This document shows, one piece after another, positions 7,984 through 14,983 of a stretch of DNA of 60,957 nt; the stretch's first letter is position 1; the number at the start of each line of letters is the position of its first letter. The translations under genes were made by a program, and so were the position numbers. Source of the stretch: Myxococcota bacterium (GTDB taxonomy: Bacteria; Myxococcota_A; Bradymonadia; UBA7976; UBA1532); the NCBI GenBank assembly GCA_023150895.1, contig JAKLJY010000042.1, positions 1-60,957 on the forward strand, read 5' to 3'. The notes under the pieces were generated by a model. The model worked only from the letters and a program-made list of their open reading frames with translations, made no database searches and was not told where the DNA came from.

Positions 7984-9480
7984 GCCCGCAAGCGCGGCAA
8001 AGAGACCGAACGCACCCCGGGCGGGCCCGCTGCCCGGTGCGGCCGTGACACATCCGCCACTGCTGCCCGTGCTCGAGCCGTTCGCGCCGGGGCCCGTCGA
8101 GCCCGCATCCGCCGTCGGTCCGGCGCTGATCGGGGCGGACTGCGCGTCGGGCGTCGCCGGCGCCACATCCGGTTCCGCGGGCGCGGCGTCCGCCGGGGCG
8201 AGCGCGACGTCGGGCCCGAGCGGCATCGCATCCGGGCTCGGGGGCAGGCCGGCGTCCGGGGGCAGGCCGGCGTCCGGGGGCGGCGGATAGGGCACGCGGG
8301 GCGGGTCGAGGGGCATCGCCTCGGGACCCGGCGAGCACGCGCCCTCCGGCGGGCAGGGCGTGCGGAAGCGATACGTCCACGTCGAGTCCGTGCGTCGCCC
8401 GTCCTGCAGCTCGATGCCCGGCAGCAGGCGGACCTCGTATTCGGTGTCGAGCGCGAGGTCTTCGAGCGGTACGAGCACGACCTGGCGCGTGGCGTCGTCC
8501 GGGCGACCCGTCCAGCGGGTGTGTTGCACGTCGAGGCTGACCGGCGTTTCGCCCGGGCCGAACAGACGGACCGTCTCTTCGTTCAGCGTACCGACGATGG
8601 CGCCGATGCCGAAGACGACCCCGATGCGGCTGTCGACGCGGGTGTGATCGGCGCCCCGCAGGCGGCGCGTCGAGGTGGGATAGGTATGTGTCGCCAGCAT
8701 CTGCGGGGTGTAGCGCCCGTGGAGGCGCTCCCAGAGGGCGAGCATGTAGGCGGCCGTCGGCTGGATCTCGGCGCGCAGGCTGCCGGGCACGTCGGGGTCG
8801 AGGTAGTGCGTCGAGCCCCAGGGCAGAAGCGGTCGGTACTGCGCGTCGAGCATCGGCGCGACGGCAGCGAAGCGGTCGATGACCAGAATCTTGACCCGCT
8901 GCATGCCCGCCCGGATCTGGCTCTGATCGGGCGCGTAGTCGTGCGCGGCGGTGAAGACGGCTTGCAGGCCCGTCTCCGGGATGTAGAGCGGCGGCTTGAA
9001 CTCGAGCACGCCATCCGTGAAGAGAAAGGCGTCGGTGCCCGAGTCCGCGGCGTCCTGATCCTGCCCGTCCTCCTGAATCAGATACCGCAGGAAGTGTGTG
9101 TCGAAGATCTCGTCCTGCAGGCCGTGGGCGGCGGCGCCCATCATGAAGGCGATGTGTCGGCGGGCCTCTTCGGTCTCATACGTCGGCCCGAACGTCGCGA
9201 TGATCCATTCGACGTAGGCGTTGATGAAGGGCTCCCAATGGGCCATCTCGCCGTAGGGGTCGCCGATGGCATAACCCGAATCGGGGAAAGCCGCGCCGAT
9301 CTGCGCGGTGTCCCGCAGCGCGGCGTCGGCGAAGAACGTGCGCAGCTCGCCCGGCGGAAGGGACTCGACGGCCCAACCCGTGACGTGGACGTGTCCGTTG
9401 ATGCCATGGGCGTCGGCGAGCGTCGGCAGCGCGGCCAGCAGTGCCGTGCAGGCGTGGCGCAGGACGCGACGGTGGCTCAC
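7867..9480 (-). CDS. Zinc-dependent phospholipase C-like protein with MYXO-CTERM-type tail
   Basis: A 537-residue exported protein. After a signal peptide ending ADAHG, residues ~25-230 resemble the zinc-dependent phospholipase C fold: HGINGHVHVTGW at the mature N-terminus, GAAAHGLQDEIFDTHFLRYL (the AHxxxDxxxH pattern) and FTAAHDY supply likely zinc ligands. An Ig-like domain (~290-375) follows, then a Pro/Asp linker with PPDAGL repeats and a sorting tail (SSGGCVTAAPG, hydrophobic helix, ACRRNARR). The end is odd: from about GLGACRRN onward the frame is encoded by the foldback repeat, adding ~28 residues after the Arg cluster. The GTG start overlaps the upstream peptidase stop by 4 nt (GTGA), making it the last gene of a three-gene operon. 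Substrate is unknown. Confidence 0.75.
   Translation of the reverse strand: MSHRRVLRHACTALLAALPTLADAHGINGHVHVTGWAVESLPPGELRTFFADAALRDTAQIGAAFPDSGYAIGDPYGEMAHWEPFINAYVEWIIATFGPTYETEEARRHIAFMMGAAAHGLQDEIFDTHFLRYLIQEDGQDQDAADSGTDAFLFTDGVLEFKPPLYIPETGLQAVFTAAHDYAPDQSQIRAGMQRVKILVIDRFAAVAPMLDAQYRPLLPWGSTHYLDPDVPGSLRAEIQPTAAYMLALWERLHGRYTPQMLATHTYPTSTRRLRGADHTRVDSRIGVVFGIGAIVGTLNEETVRLFGPGETPVSLDVQHTRWTGRPDDATRQVVLVPLEDLALDTEYEVRLLPGIELQDGRRTDSTWTYRFRTPCPPEGACSPGPEAMPLDPPRVPYPPPPDAGLPPDAGLPPSPDAMPLGPDVALAPADAAPAEPDVAPATPDAQSAPISAGPTADAGSTGPGANGSSTGSSGGCVTAAPGSGPARGAFGLFAALAGLGACRRNARRLRSPVSAARRLSATWAPPEKGRPGPRSP
7883..7913. terminator. Strong hairpin between converging genes
   Basis: A perfect 12-bp stem (7883-7894 with 7902-7913; core GGGCGCCCC/GGGGCGCCC) and a 7-nt loop lie inside the foldback element, downstream of the protease gene. 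No T-run follows, so terminator function is inferred from structure and position only. Confidence 0.45.
8240..8275. repeat. Two exact 18-bp tandem units in the linker
   Basis: The 18-bp unit GGGGGCAGGCCGGCGTCC occurs twice without a gap, followed by a partial third copy. On the coding strand it encodes the repeated linker PPDAGL. The unit is a multiple of three, so copy-number change would alter linker length without a frameshift. Confidence 0.75.
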
Positions 9481-11063
9481 TTCGCGCCCCCGGTCTGTGC
9501 GGCGGGGGGCTCGGTCTTCGCTGCCTTCGATGCCAAAGGTCGGCCGTCCGCGTCGTGCAGCGCGGGCGCCGGGAGGCCGGCCTCCGAGAACGCCGCACGA
9601 ATGCGCGCGCCGTCGCCGACGGCGATGATCGTCGCCCCGCGCAGCGCCGTCCCGCGGGTGGCGGCGACGATGTCCGCGTCCGGCACGGTGCCGAGCGCGG
9701 CCGTGCGGCGGCGGTCCTCGTCGGCGGGCAGGCCGAGCACCGCGAGCTCGGCGAGACGGTCGGTCACCCCCTCGAGGCTCTCGTAGGTGCTCACGACGTC
9801 GCCCCAGGCGCTCGCGCGGGCCTTGCGCAGCTCCTCGGGTGTCGGACCCGTCGCCGCGAGGCCGTCGACCTCTTTCAGGATTTCGCGCAGCGCCGGGCCG
9901 GTCGCGTCGGCATGGACCGCGGTGCGGATGGACCAGCGCCCGGCGAGGCGCTGCGCGTCGACGCTGGAGCGCACGCCATAGGTGTAGCCCTTGTCTTCCC
10001 GCAGGTTGCTGTTGAGCCGCGAGGTGAAGCTGCCACCGAGGGGGATGTTGCCGAGCTCATGCGCGACGAGGTCCGCGCGCCCGCTCTCCGGGCCCGGCGC
10101 CACGAGCAGGAACATCGTCTGTGCGGCGTCCGGGCGCTCGACGAGCACGGTCCGGGGCCAGGGACCGCTCGGCGCCGAGGCCGCGGCGGGGGCGGGGGCG
10201 GGGCGTTTTGCGGGCGCGACCCAACCGGCGAAAGCGGGCGCAAACACCGTCTTCAGCTCTTCGGGCGTGACGTCGCCGGCGACGATGAGGGTCGCCGTGT
10301 CCGGCCGCCAATGCGCACGGTGAAAGCCCCGAACGTCGTCGAGCTTCAGCTTGCCCACCGTGTCGAGGTGCCCGTCGACCGGGTGCCCGTAAGGGTGCGC
10401 CGCCCCGAAGTGAACCGCCCGCGCGACCACGCTCGCAACGTCCGCCGGCTCGAAAGGGCGCTGTTCGAGCTGCGCGAGCCAGAGGGACTGCGCGCGTTTC
10501 CACTCGGCGGCCTCGAAGCGGGGGCGGGCGACGACGTCGGCGAACAGTTCGAGCGCGCGCCGCAGGTTCGGCTTGAGGACCGTGAGCGAGGCCGACGAGC
10601 CGTCGAGCCCGGCGTCCACGGAGGCCTCGGCCCCGAGTTGTTCGAACAGACGGGCGATCTCCAACGCGCCGTAGCGGCCGGCGCCTTGCTCCATCATCTC
10701 GGCCGTCAGTGCACACGCGCCTGCGCGCCCGGGGGGATCGTCCGCCGCGCCCCCTCGGACGACGACCTCGACGGAGACCATGGGCAGGGTGTGTCGTTCG
10801 ATGAGCCAGACGGGGGGGAGGCCAGGGATCGTGAGGACCTGCGGCGCGTCCGGCTGCCAGCTCGGGGCCGCGGCGAGCGTCGGGCGGGGGCCGACGTCGG
10901 GGGCGGTCGCCGGGGCCGCGGTGGACGCCGGCATCACGGGTGGGGCGATGGGTTGCGACCCGGCGCCGGCGGGGGTCTCGGGCGTCGGCAGCGGTGCGCC
11001 GCCGCAGGCCGCGAGCGCGAGGGCGGCCAGGAGGGGCGGAGTGGTCACGGTCGGGCGGCGCAT
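9477..11063 (-). CDS. M16-family peptidase homologue lacking the zinc motif (lipoprotein)
   Basis: A 528-residue lipoprotein with lipobox LALAAC (Cys20). The fold is M16B (MVSVEVVVRGGAADDPPGRAG near the N-terminus, LNSNLREDKGYTYGVRSS in the second half). The inverted zinc motif HxxEH is replaced by LTAEMMEQ, so it should not bind zinc. In many bacteria an active M16 protein is paired with such an inactive partner to form a heterodimer, and the gene upstream encodes the intact motif. The LREDKGYTYG segment is the substrate-binding RxxxxY region expected of the partner. The start ATG shares one base with the upstream stop (TGATG), and the stop overlaps the next start. Confidence 0.85.
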   Translation of the reverse strand: MRRPTVTTPPLLAALALAACGGAPLPTPETPAGAGSQPIAPPVMPASTAAPATAPDVGPRPTLAAAPSWQPDAPQVLTIPGLPPVWLIERHTLPMVSVEVVVRGGAADDPPGRAGACALTAEMMEQGAGRYGALEIARLFEQLGAEASVDAGLDGSSASLTVLKPNLRRALELFADVVARPRFEAAEWKRAQSLWLAQLEQRPFEPADVASVVARAVHFGAAHPYGHPVDGHLDTVGKLKLDDVRGFHRAHWRPDTATLIVAGDVTPEELKTVFAPAFAGWVAPAKRPAPAPAAASAPSGPWPRTVLVERPDAAQTMFLLVAPGPESGRADLVAHELGNIPLGGSFTSRLNSNLREDKGYTYGVRSSVDAQRLAGRWSIRTAVHADATGPALREILKEVDGLAATGPTPEELRKARASAWGDVVSTYESLEGVTDRLAELAVLGLPADEDRRRTAALGTVPDADIVAATRGTALRGATIIAVGDGARIRAAFSEAGLPAPALHDADGRPLASKAAKTEPPAAQTGGAK

Positions 11064-12484
11064 CACGGCTTCTCCTGAGCGGCGGGGGCGGCGGGCGTGG
11101 CAGGCGGTTCGGGCGCTTCGGGGGCGGGCAGCACCCAGAGGACGCCGCGACGCTCGGGGGCGAGCCAGGTGCGGGCGGCGCGGGAGACGTCGTCGGGCGT
11201 CAGTGCCGTGTAACGCGCGAGATCGGCGGCCACGAAGTCCGGGCGCCCGACCTCGGCCATGTATTGATTCAACAGGCCAGCGCGGTCGCCGAGCCCCTGC
11301 AGGCCGCTGACGAAGGCCATCTGCACGCCGTTGCGTGCGCGCTCCGTCTCGTCGGCCGTCACGCCGTCTTTCAGCAGCTTCGAGAGCACCGCGTCCATCT
11401 TCGCCTGCAGGGCCTCGGCCGACACGCCCTCGCGCGCCGTCGCCTGAATGACGAACCGCGAGCCGAGCACGCCGGACCACTGCGCCGCCGCGACGTCCTG
11501 CGCGACCTCGTCGGCGTACACGAGGGCGGCATGCAACCGGCTGCCCTTGCCCGTGGAAAGAACGGTGCCGAGCAGCGAGAGCGCCGCGTCATCCGCCTGG
11601 AAGTGCGCCGGCGTCTGATAGGCGAAGTGGACGCGCGGCTGATCGACACGGTCGGTGACCTTCACGATGTCGCGCACGTGGGCCGGGGCAGGCGGGGCGA
11701 CCGGCGCCCGGCCGGCGTGCGGATCGGCACCGCGGGGAATGCCCGCGAAGTGTTGCCGGACCATCGCTTCGGCGGCCACGGGGTCGAAGTCGCCTGCAAT
11801 CACCAACGAGGCGTTGTTGGGCACGTAGAAGCGGGCGAAGAAGCTGCGCACGTCGGCCACGGAGGCCGCCTGCAGGTCTTCATGCGAGCCGATGACGGGG
11901 TGGTGGTAGGGGTGGCCCGGCGGATAGAGCAGCTTGGGCAGCTCGAGCTCGACGAGGCCGTACGGCGTGTTCTCGCTCGTCTGTCGGCGTTCGTTGCGCA
12001 CGACGTCGCGCTGCAGGTCGAGCTTCACCTGATCGATCTCTGCACCGAGGGCCGCCATGCGGTCCGCCTCGAGCCACAGGAACAAGGGCAGGACGTGGCT
12101 CGGACCGACCTCGTAGTAGTCGGTGCGGTCCTCGCTCGTCCAGGCGTTGTTCCAGGCGCCCTCGGCCTCCATCCAGGCGTCGAAGGCCCCCCGGGGGACC
12201 CGCTGCGTACCCATGAACATCAGGTGTTCGAAGAGGTGCGCGAAGCCCGTGCGGCCGGGGGCCTCGTCCTTCGAGCCGACCTGATAGCTCAGATTGACCG
12301 TGACCTGTGGCAGCGTGTGGTCCTCGTGCAGGAGCACGACGAGGCCGTTGTCGAGGTCGAAGCGGCGGACCGGGATGTCGAGGGCGGGCGGTCCTGCGGC
12401 CGCGGCCGTCGAAGGGAGCGCGAGCGAGGCGACCAGCGCAACGGCGGCGGCCGAGGCGGCGGTGTGGACTGTGCGGGTGTGCAT
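11063..12484 (-). CDS. M16B zinc metallopeptidase, active subunit
   Basis: A 473-residue exported insulinase-type peptidase. The ATG at 12484 is used because it opens a clear signal peptide (ASAAAVALVASLALPSTAAAA); the longer frame upstream has no family match. The inverted zinc motif is intact: FAHLFEHLMF (His83, Glu86, His87), followed by the expected distal acidic region about 75 residues later. It probably cleaves peptides or short proteins outside the cytoplasm together with the degenerate partner encoded next. First gene of the operon; the 226-bp region upstream would carry the promoter. Confidence 0.88.
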   Translation of the reverse strand: MHTRTVHTAASAAAVALVASLALPSTAAAAGPPALDIPVRRFDLDNGLVVLLHEDHTLPQVTVNLSYQVGSKDEAPGRTGFAHLFEHLMFMGTQRVPRGAFDAWMEAEGAWNNAWTSEDRTDYYEVGPSHVLPLFLWLEADRMAALGAEIDQVKLDLQRDVVRNERRQTSENTPYGLVELELPKLLYPPGHPYHHPVIGSHEDLQAASVADVRSFFARFYVPNNASLVIAGDFDPVAAEAMVRQHFAGIPRGADPHAGRAPVAPPAPAHVRDIVKVTDRVDQPRVHFAYQTPAHFQADDAALSLLGTVLSTGKGSRLHAALVYADEVAQDVAAAQWSGVLGSRFVIQATAREGVSAEALQAKMDAVLSKLLKDGVTADETERARNGVQMAFVSGLQGLGDRAGLLNQYMAEVGRPDFVAADLARYTALTPDDVSRAARTWLAPERRGVLWVLPAPEAPEPPATPAAPAAQEKP

Positions 12485-12710
12485 GGCGTCCGAGTCTCGG
12501 GCAGCGCTCCCCGGCCCGCAAGCCTCCCGCGGGCCGCCCGGCGCATCTGGGCGCCTGAATGCGGGGGTACGGCATGACCCATTGATAATATCGCTTCTGT
12601 TTCTTCCGATTTTTCCATTTAGACCCCGCGGCGCGACCCCGCCGCCTTCACCTCGCGGCATCCGTAAGAACAAAGGACGGCGGACCGCGACGACAGAAGG
12701 ATGAATCGTC

Positions 12711-12962
12711 ATGTCGAGCATCTCCACCCTCAGCAGCCAGATGCAGAGCCAGGTGTCCCGGGCCCCCACGGCGGCCTTCTCCAAGCAGGCCGGCGCATTC
12801 AACGCCGAACGTCAGCAGTCCGTGGCCAACAAGCCGACGGCCGACAGCGTCGTCATCTCGTCGGAGGCTCGGGCGAAGCTCAACGCGCTCGACCAGCTCC
12901 AGGTCAGCAACCGCGTGCTCGCCAGCGATCCGAAGGGCACGCGCATCAACATCGCGGCCTGA
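12711..12962 (+). CDS. Small conserved-looking protein of unknown function
   Basis: An 83-residue Ser/Gln/Ala-rich protein without signal peptide or membrane segment. The central DSVVISSEARAKLNAL stretch recalls the short motif (D-R-V-x-I/L-S-x-E-A) found in FlgM-like anti-sigma factors and other small flagellar or motility proteins, but the match is too short for a call. A GAAGGA ribosome-binding site lies about 10 nt before the ATG. It stands alone between the M16 operon (divergent) and corA (convergent). The codon use is that of a real gene, with strong GC bias at third positions. Confidence 0.6.
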   Translation: MSSISTLSSQMQSQVSRAPTAAFSKQAGAFNAERQQSVANKPTADSVVISSEARAKLNALDQLQVSNRVLASDPKGTRINIAA

Positions 12963-12986
12963 GACGCACCGCCCCGAGCCGGCGGC

Positions 12987-14159
12987 TCACTCGTTCCGGT
13001 ACGGTTCGATGTGATGCGCCCGCGCCCGGTCGCCCTCGTCGTCGGCCTCGAGCGCCGAGACCTCGTCCGTCCGGCCGAGCCAGCCGCGCCGCCGGAAGTA
13101 GACGAGCATCACCACGGCGCTGAGCGCCATGCCACCGAGGGCGAGGGGGTATCCGTACCGCCAGCGCAGCTCGGGCATGTTCCACGGCGAGGCGTCCGGA
13201 TCGAAGTTCATGCCGTACACGCCGACGACGAACGTCAGCGGGATGAACACGGCCGAGATCACCGTCAGGACCTTCATCACTTCGTTCGTCTTGTTGCTGA
13301 CGCTCGAGAGGTAGAGCTCCATCAACGAAGTGTCGATGTCGCGGTACGTCTCGGCTTCTTCGATGATGCGTGTGGCATGGTCGTGGCAGTCGCGCAGAAA
13401 CAACCGGGTCTCGGGTTTGATGAGATCATGCGTCTCGCGCATCAGCGACGTGAAGACGTCGCGCAAGGGCAGGGTGGCCCGCAGAAGCGTCAGAAGCTGC
13501 CACTTCACCGCCCGGATCTGCGCCATGTGGCTCGTCACGGGGCGTCCGAGGACGGACTCCTCGAGGCGATGCAGGCGCGCGCCGTACGCATCGAGCACGG
13601 GGAACCACGCATCGACGACCGCGTCGAGGAGCGAGTAGGCGAGATAGTCGCTGCCCGCCCGCCGAACGCGCCCGATGCCCGCACGCAGCCGGTGCCGTAC
13701 CGGTTCGAAACAATCCCCGGGGCGCCCGTCCTGAAACGTCACGACGAAGTGTCTCCCGAGAAAGAGACTCAGTTGCTCGGTCTCGAGGTACTGCCCTTGG
13801 AGTTCGGACCCCGGGGCCATGTGCGCGACCACGAAGAGATGGTCGGGGTACTCCTCGACCTTCGGCCGCTGGCTGGTGTTGACGACGTCCTCGAGGGCGA
13901 GCAGGTGGATGCCGAAGACATCGGCGAGCGCGAGCAGCGTCTTTTCGTCGCCGAGCCCGTCGACGTTGACCCACACCACCGGGTGCTGTCCGATCACCCG
14001 CTTGAGTTCGGCCGGGTCCTCGAGATTCTCTTCGATCAGCCGTTCGGGCCCGTAGGCCATGTACCGGATGCGCGGTTTCGGCGACTCCGGGTCGATCTGC
14101 AGGGTGCCCGGCGCGAGCCCGATCGTCCGGGGCCGCGAGCGTTTGCGGCGGAACGGCAC
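12987..14159 (-). CDS. corA: CorA-type magnesium/divalent cation channel
   Basis: A 390-residue CorA family protein. A long cytoplasmic N-terminal domain (VWVNVDGLGDEKTL, LLALEDVVNTSQRPKVEEYPD) is followed by the stalk helix (ETYRDIDTSLMELYLSSVSNKTNEVMKVLTVISA, written here in part as MELYLSSVSNKTNEVMK) and the pore loop with the signature YGMNF between two membrane helices near the C-terminus. It would mediate Mg2+ influx across the inner membrane as a pentamer. The C-terminal ~30 residues are charged. The GTG start lies 4 nt after the MBL hydrolase stop, so the two form an operon. A short hairpin (GAGCC/GGCTC, 12976-12988) overlaps its stop codon. Confidence 0.93.
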   Translation of the reverse strand: MPFRRKRSRPRTIGLAPGTLQIDPESPKPRIRYMAYGPERLIEENLEDPAELKRVIGQHPVVWVNVDGLGDEKTLLALADVFGIHLLALEDVVNTSQRPKVEEYPDHLFVVAHMAPGSELQGQYLETEQLSLFLGRHFVVTFQDGRPGDCFEPVRHRLRAGIGRVRRAGSDYLAYSLLDAVVDAWFPVLDAYGARLHRLEESVLGRPVTSHMAQIRAVKWQLLTLLRATLPLRDVFTSLMRETHDLIKPETRLFLRDCHDHATRIIEEAETYRDIDTSLMELYLSSVSNKTNEVMKVLTVISAVFIPLTFVVGVYGMNFDPDASPWNMPELRWRYGYPLALGGMALSAVVMLVYFRRRGWLGRTDEVSALEADDEGDRARAHHIEPYRNE

Positions 14160-14163
14160 GGTC

Positions 14164-14871
14164 TCAGAGCCCGCGCGTGCGGCGGAAGGCCGCGAGGTTC
14201 TCCGTCTGCAGGTACGGGTTCGTCTTGCGCACGACGCCCATCGGTGCGCTCTCGCCGCCGTAGGCGTGCCCGGGGAACAGGATGGTGTCGTCGGGCAGGG
14301 ACGAGAGACGCTGACTCAACGTGTAATACATCTCGTCGGGGTCGCCGCCCGGGAGATCGACCCGGCCGCAGCCCTGGAGGAAGAGCGTATCGCCGGCGAA
14401 GACGGCCTCGCGGATGCGGAAACACAGCGACCCCGGGGTGTGTCCCGGCGTGTGCAGCAGCTCGACCTCGACCTCGCCGACGCGCACGCGGTCGCCGGAC
14501 TCGTGCGGGGTGAGATCCGTCTTCGAGAGGCCGGTGACCTTCTGAATGCCGGGGCACTCGGCCTTGTGGGCGTGTACGGGGCAGGGATTGCGCGCGAGCA
14601 GCGTCGGCAGGCCCTCGACCTCGAACCCGAACATCGAACCGCCGATGTGGTCGGGGTGGTAGTGGGTGCACAGCGCGCCGACGATCTTCATGTCGTCCGC
14701 GGCGGCGACGGCCAGCAGGTCGTCGATGCCCCAGGCGGGGTCGACGACGAGGCACTCGCCGGCATCGCGGTCGCCGACGAGGTACACGAAGTTCTGCATG
14801 CCGTGGGCGGCGGGGTTGGCGCCGGCGAAATCGCGGCCACCGAGGAGCTGACGGACGTAGAGCCTGGACAT
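14164..14871 (-). CDS. Metallo-beta-lactamase-fold hydrolase, glyoxalase II/persulfide dioxygenase-like
   Basis: A 235-residue cytoplasmic MBL-fold hydrolase. The ATG at 14871 is preferred; the longer frame only adds a low-complexity Pro-rich leader. The metal site is visible: THYHPDHIGG (His70, His72, Asp74, His75), LLHTPGHTPGS and VFAGDTLF, with a final His in FPGHAYGG. The pattern GxGRxDLPGGDPDEMYYTL resembles the persulfide dioxygenase and hydroxyacylglutathione hydrolase branches; which thiol ester or persulfide it acts on cannot be decided here. Upstream of corA in the same operon; the functional link is not obvious. Confidence 0.85.
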   Translation of the reverse strand: MSRLYVRQLLGGRDFAGANPAAHGMQNFVYLVGDRDAGECLVVDPAWGIDDLLAVAAADDMKIVGALCTHYHPDHIGGSMFGFEVEGLPTLLARNPCPVHAHKAECPGIQKVTGLSKTDLTPHESGDRVRVGEVEVELLHTPGHTPGSLCFRIREAVFAGDTLFLQGCGRVDLPGGDPDEMYYTLSQRLSSLPDDTILFPGHAYGGESAPMGVVRKTNPYLQTENLAAFRRTRGL

Positions 14872-14983
14872 GGGCCCGGACGCTATACGGCGCGACGATT
14901 TACCGCAACGGGGGCGTCGGGGTAGATTCGCCCGCCGCGCCCACTCCCGGGCGCCCCCGCCGCTCGTCCCGGAGCTTGCGCCC

